A stretch of 64,000 bases of DNA from Bacillus sp. FJAT-45037. Its GTDB lineage: Bacteria; Bacillota; Bacilli; Bacillales; Bacillaceae_D. A program made the position numbers and the translations under genes. The notes beneath the pieces are model-generated. The model ran no database searches and was not told the origin of the DNA. It was given only the letters and a program-made list of their open reading frames with translations. The stretch spans positions 1,562,267 through 1,626,266 of the forward strand of contig NZ_KZ454938.1 in assembly GCF_002797325.1 (NCBI RefSeq), in the 5' to 3' direction. Below are positions 61,071 through 64,000 of the stretch, in pieces (the first letter of the stretch is position 1; every line of letters starts with the position of its first letter).

Positions 61071-61627
61071 TTTTGCACCGCCTTCTTTTTAGCTTTTGGT
61101 TTTGTTTTGCCTTTTGTTTCAGGGTTTAAGATCGTTTCGATGACTTCTCGCTGATAATCTTTCAAGGTGAATCTCATTGAATCGTAATTATTCAAAGCTT
61201 CAATGATTTTTGCTAGAACGAAAGCATCAAGCACGTTATCACTAGAATGACTGAAGCCCCAATTTTCAAAAATAGGTTGTTCAAGGTCCTCTTTAGGAGC
61301 GTTACCTTTGCCGCAAGCGTACTTTTTTAATTGCCCTGGTGTTACCTCAACGAATGATAAATTTCTGCTATATAAAGCAATACGGATCGCATAACCTAGA
61401 CCGAATTGAAACCCAATCCCCCGGCCTTTACTACCGTAGCTGAACCCCTCAATCGCAATCTTTTCACCTGGCTTAATATGATCAACAATTTCTTTAACTA
61501 AAGTGGTGATTCGTTTAGGATCTTTGTCGCCGATCCCTTTAAGCTCTTTCGCCTTTAGAACGTTGCCTTCAGCATCTAAAGCAACAAATCCAGTTTTAGT
61601 TGATGGATCAATACCTACATAACGCAT
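61067..61627 (-). CDS. RuvC-like Holliday junction resolvase (RNase H fold)
   Basis: The 186-residue protein begins MRYVGIDPSTKTGFVALDAE with the first catalytic Asp. It has GEKIAIEGFSYGSKGRGIGF with the catalytic Glu and a C-terminal SSDNVLDAFVLAKIIEAL with the final Asp pair. A basic tail follows (KTKPKAKKKAVQK). This is the acidic triad of the RuvC family. It would cut branched replication intermediates before packaging. It lies amid replication genes, overlapping its neighbours on both sides. Confidence 0.9.
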   Translation of the reverse strand: MRYVGIDPSTKTGFVALDAEGNVLKAKELKGIGDKDPKRITTLVKEIVDHIKPGEKIAIEGFSYGSKGRGIGFQFGLGYAIRIALYSRNLSFVEVTPGQLKKYACGKGNAPKEDLEQPIFENWGFSHSSDNVLDAFVLAKIIEALNNYDSMRFTLKDYQREVIETILNPETKGKTKPKAKKKAVQK

Positions 61628-61742
61628 TTGCTAACTTCCTCTCTTGCAACTCTTTAGCGGCTGCATATCGTTCTGTCATTCTTGCTCCTTGATCCAACGC
61701 AATTTGATAGAGTTGTTGATTAGTAGCTTTCGAGTAATCCAT
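61608..61742 (-). CDS. Small phage protein, 44 residues
   Basis: The frame starts MDYSKATNQQLYQIALDQGA and ends RKLANALCRY. GAGGTGATGAAT directly precedes the ATG at 61742. A frame extending further upstream overlaps the next gene and lacks a better start. Pattern of N..LY.IA...GA...E.YAAA.ELQ.R is seen in small phage replication-region proteins. Function unknown. Confidence 0.65.
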   Translation of the reverse strand: MDYSKATNQQLYQIALDQGARMTERYAAAKELQERKLANALCRY

Positions 61743-61752
61743 ATTCATCACC

Positions 61753-61989
61753 TCAGTCGAGCCAACCAGCAAGATCATTTGGTTCCGCTTTTTCTTGAAC
61801 TTGATGTTCATTAGGAAATTCACTACCTGCGTAAAGCTGTTTATTAAATGCCTGTACTTGTTCAGATACAAGATCATAAATCCGTTTTGTTTTAACATCG
61901 TTCTTCACTGGCTCTAATGGATGTTCAGCAATTTCAACCATCCATTTAAGGGCCTTGTCACGTTCTTCTGCTGTAGTAATCTGTTTCAT
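61753..61989 (-). CDS. Hypothetical phage protein, 78 residues
   Basis: The protein starts MKQITTAEERDKALKWMVEI and ends AEPNDLAGWLD. It is helical and acidic. Its start overlaps the helicase stop by four bases, so the two are coupled. The place right after dnaB is where helicase loaders or modulators are sometimes found, but nothing in the sequence shows that role. Confidence 0.65.
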   Translation of the reverse strand: MKQITTAEERDKALKWMVEIAEHPLEPVKNDVKTKRIYDLVSEQVQAFNKQLYAGSEFPNEHQVQEKAEPNDLAGWLD

Positions 61990-63281
61990 TCGTCCAACTC
62001 CTCAAAATGTTGTTTCCAACCTTTGAACAGCAACCGGAATTCATTAATACCAATGTTTCGACCTTTGGCTATGAACTGTTGAACCACTTTTCCGTTTTGA
62101 TGTGTATCTCCTGAGTCGTGCCAGAGGAATTCGACCACATCAGCATCTTGTTCAATGTTGCTAGATTCCTTTAGGTCATTTAGGTCAGATAACTGAGGTT
62201 TCTTCTTATTCTCACTCTCACGGCTCATTTGAGATAACATCATAAAGTTGCAGTCCATTTCTCTAGCTATCCGTTTAGCTGTTGTAGTGACATTACCAAT
62301 AGCTTGAGCTCTGCTTTCATTCTTGGCTTGAGGGATAGACATGATTTGTAGATAATCCACTGCGATCATGGCAATCCGTCCATATTTCCGCTTGAACTGA
62401 CGAGCGGTTGAACGTATCTCTTGGATAGTTACACCCGCTGAGTCTTGTATAAAGATTAAATATTGTTCGAGTTGTTCATATGCTTTTAAAACAGCAGCTT
62501 CATCTTTTTCATTAAGAGATTTAGATTTTATACGTGCAAATGGTATACCTGTCATATTGGAGATCATCCGATCTTTCAACTCGTTATCAGCCATTTCTTG
62601 TGAATAAACCAAGATACAACCTGAGCTTGGATTGTTATCTGCTATACCTTTTACTCTCTGTAAAAGTAGTGCAGTTTTACCCATAGAAGGGCGGCCAGCA
62701 CTTATAAAAAGTTCTCCTCTTCCTAATCCCTTAGACCAGGTGTCAAATGATTTCATTCCACTCAATATCGTGCTAACCTTTTGTTTCAAATGCTTTAAAT
62801 AGTGTTCTTTCGTTTCCTTGAAGCCTTGCATTTTTCCGACTTCTTTAGGTCTCATATTGTCGAGTAGAGTTTCGGCTGCAGCGAAATATTCATCATCTGT
62901 TTTGAAATCTGCGTGTTCCAGTTCTGAAATTTCCTTTCCAATCTCTGAACCTCTACGCCTAACAGCCTTCGAGCGAACAATCTTAGCGTAGTACTTTACA
63001 TTCGCGGTTGTTGGGCATGAATCAACCAACTTTGAAAGGTAATCAATACCGCCTATATGATCGAGTCTGCCGTATTTGTTGTATTCTGATGTGACTGTTA
63101 CAAGGTCCACTGGCTTGTTCTGCTCATCCAGGTACCTCATGACTTTTAACAGTTCAGCATGTGAAGGGGTTAGATCGCGTTCTTCCAAAAAACTAATATC
63201 ATCAAGAACATTGGCATCTAATAGAGTGGCTCCCAAGACGGACTGTTCTGCTTGGATGTCATAATTAGAAAGTGAATTCAT
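61986..63281 (-). CDS. dnaB: Replicative DNA helicase, DnaB family
   Basis: The 431-residue helicase has the N-terminal domain (NYDIQAEQSVLGATLLDANV, LVTVTSEYNKYGRLDHIGGI), a linker, and the RecA-like domain. Motifs there are LFISAGRPSMGKTALLL for Walker A, GRIAMIAVDYLQIMSIP for Walker B, LSQMSRESENKKKPQLSDLN and QDADVVEFLWHD. It unwinds DNA ahead of the fork. The ATG at 63281 follows GGAGGGAATCCTG and overlaps the RepO-like gene. It probably recruits host primase and polymerase. Confidence 0.95.
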   Translation of the reverse strand: MNSLSNYDIQAEQSVLGATLLDANVLDDISFLEERDLTPSHAELLKVMRYLDEQNKPVDLVTVTSEYNKYGRLDHIGGIDYLSKLVDSCPTTANVKYYAKIVRSKAVRRRGSEIGKEISELEHADFKTDDEYFAAAETLLDNMRPKEVGKMQGFKETKEHYLKHLKQKVSTILSGMKSFDTWSKGLGRGELFISAGRPSMGKTALLLQRVKGIADNNPSSGCILVYSQEMADNELKDRMISNMTGIPFARIKSKSLNEKDEAAVLKAYEQLEQYLIFIQDSAGVTIQEIRSTARQFKRKYGRIAMIAVDYLQIMSIPQAKNESRAQAIGNVTTTAKRIAREMDCNFMMLSQMSRESENKKKPQLSDLNDLKESSNIEQDADVVEFLWHDSGDTHQNGKVVQQFIAKGRNIGINEFRLLFKGWKQHFEELDE

Positions 63282-64000
63282 CAGGATTCCCTCCATTCGC
63301 TATCCACTTGTTACGAGCGATTTCAATATCTCGTGAATCCTTTTGATAATATGAAGGATGCTTGTAAGAATCTTTTTGTTTAGATTCCTCACTCATCTTG
63401 ATTGCCAGATCTGCGTACTTCTCTCGAAACTTTTTGGCAGATAATACGTTGGTTCTCCAAAAGTGATGCTGGGTAACCCATTTCATAAGATTGTGAATCT
63501 GAACCTTATCCTCTACACCGTCAACCTCTACTAACTTTCTGAAATCATCCGACCATTTTTGTATATTTGATTTACGGATTAAATGCTCCACACCAGCATC
63601 TTTGGCAACTTCCGTAACCAGTTCATGAAAGACCTTGGCCATCTTGTAATAGGTGTTGTCGGGACTATATTTCTCCTTCACGTTTGAAGGCTTTTTCTTC
63701 TTCTTTTCAATTGATATTTTCTCCTTGATTGGTTCATCAAGCCATTCATCATGGTTTTTATTGAAGCTCAATATTCTCGCTCCCCTCTTTCCTGCACCAT
63801 CAGATACTATGATTCTTCTTTCTAATAACACCGCCAACTCACGATCAACTTGTTTACGACCCGCACTTAACTTAGATCCGAGAAAAGAAAGTGACATTTC
63901 GTTCTCTTTTCTACTAAATCCATAAGTGAATCTCCATATGGCCAAAACCAATCTGAACTGAGTACCGTTGAGAGAAAGCTTCATAACCTGTTCAAGAATT
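63265..64000 (-). CDS. Phage replication protein O-like (partial, 5' end outside the window)
   Basis: At least 244 residues are present; the frame is open to the right edge (ILEQV before MKLSLNGTQFRLVLAIWRFT). The N-terminal winged-helix domain matches Phage_rep_O: YGFSRKENEMSLSFLGSKLS, AGRKQVDRELAVLLERRIIV. A charged linker (KKKKKPSNVKEK) and a C-terminal domain (YKMAKVFHELVTEVAKDAGV, MKWVTQHHFWRTNVLSAKKF) follow. O-type proteins bind the phage origin and bring in the helicase. The internal ATG at 63984 is not the true start, because homology continues upstream. Confidence 0.88.
   Translation of the reverse strand, partial: ILEQVMKLSLNGTQFRLVLAIWRFTYGFSRKENEMSLSFLGSKLSAGRKQVDRELAVLLERRIIVSDGAGKRGARILSFNKNHDEWLDEPIKEKISIEKKKKKPSNVKEKYSPDNTYYKMAKVFHELVTEVAKDAGVEHLIRKSNIQKWSDDFRKLVEVDGVEDKVQIHNLMKWVTQHHFWRTNVLSAKKFREKYADLAIKMSEESKQKDSYKHPSYYQKDSRDIEIARNKWIANGGNPDEFTF

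Larger units (their letters stand above)
30819..64000. mobile_element. Siphovirus-type prophage integrated at glnA (right end outside the window)
   Basis: The element starts at the glnA tail and runs beyond the right edge, more than 33 kb. It has modules for lysis, tail, head, packaging, late regulation, nucleotide metabolism and replication, nearly all on the minus strand. The structural genes look intact in order and length; the only broken gene seen is accessory. An HNH gene beside P27-type TerS and TerL suggests cos-type packaging. Integrase, main repressor and the other attachment site are not seen and should lie to the right. Confidence 0.93.

Overview
The window looks like a chromosome segment of a spore-forming, low-GC member of the Bacillaceae, probably an alkaliphile or halotolerant relative of Bacillus (inference: secreted parts are very Asp/Glu-rich). 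Sporulation and germination genes support this (CwlJ/SleB-like hydrolase, SirA, a Spo0E-family phosphatase). So does the block lexA / yneA-position gene / yneB / ynzC / tkt / sirA / yneF, which follows the B. subtilis order as I know it.

Bases 1 to about 30,800 are host chromosome. 1-9.2 kb holds unlinked single genes: a germination-type hydrolase (cut by the edge), a sorbosone/glucose dehydrogenase-like lipoprotein, a membrane metallophosphoesterase, a YdhG/Fra-like iron chaperone, two beta-rich proteins that may be spore-surface proteins, an Ltp-repeat lipoprotein, a sirtuin with an extra N-terminal domain, a WYL regulator and a tRNA-dihydrouridine synthase. 9.6-16.8 kb holds a class A penicillin-binding protein with a low-complexity tail, a secreted 3D-domain cell-wall protein, alanine dehydrogenase, and YneK- and CcdC-like membrane proteins. 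16.9-19.9 kb is a csoR-copA-copZ copper operon with a recognisable CsoR operator placed in its promoter. 20-24 kb has a Spo0E-like gene and a heterodimeric multidrug ABC exporter. 24-29.3 kb is the yneF-sirA-tkt-ynzC-yneB-(yneA) block, divergent from lexA with at least three LexA boxes between them. 29.4-30.7 kb holds three tandem paralogous small proteins and a small basic protein.

At 30,819 the last 18 codons of a glutamine synthetase gene (glnA) and its terminator appear without the rest of the gene. To the right a long prophage begins and runs off the right edge. This fits a phage integrated into the 3' end of glnA: this copy is the displaced tail at one attachment site, and full glnA is expected past the right end. 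No integrase is visible, so it should lie beyond the window.

The prophage is a siphovirus transcribed leftwards. Read from the right edge it has replication genes (RepO-like, DnaB helicase, RuvC-like resolvase, an SSB-like protein with an acidic PF tail), nucleotide genes (dimeric dUTPase, ThyA) and the late regulator ArpU. An accessory patch follows (Ser/Thr kinase, tRNA-Arg, DUF4145-like protein). Then come a repeat cluster that may be the packaging site, HNH, TerS, TerL, portal, ClpP-like protease, HK97-type capsid, connectors, tail terminator, major tail protein, the frameshifted tail chaperones, a tape measure with M23 peptidase, Dit with a large insert, Tal, holin and amidase. Between lysis genes and attachment site lies a low-GC accessory patch: a secreted bacteriocin-like precursor with a small membrane protein, two HTH regulators, a gene broken by a stop codon, and small ribbon-helix-helix-like proteins.

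The most novel candidates are the four-copy repeat upstream of the HNH/terminase genes, the bacteriocin-like pair, the kinase/tRNA/DUF4145 patch, the glnA integration site, the sirtuin fusion and the three-gene SGNS-motif family. All functional statements rest on motif reading and remembered family knowledge; no search was run.
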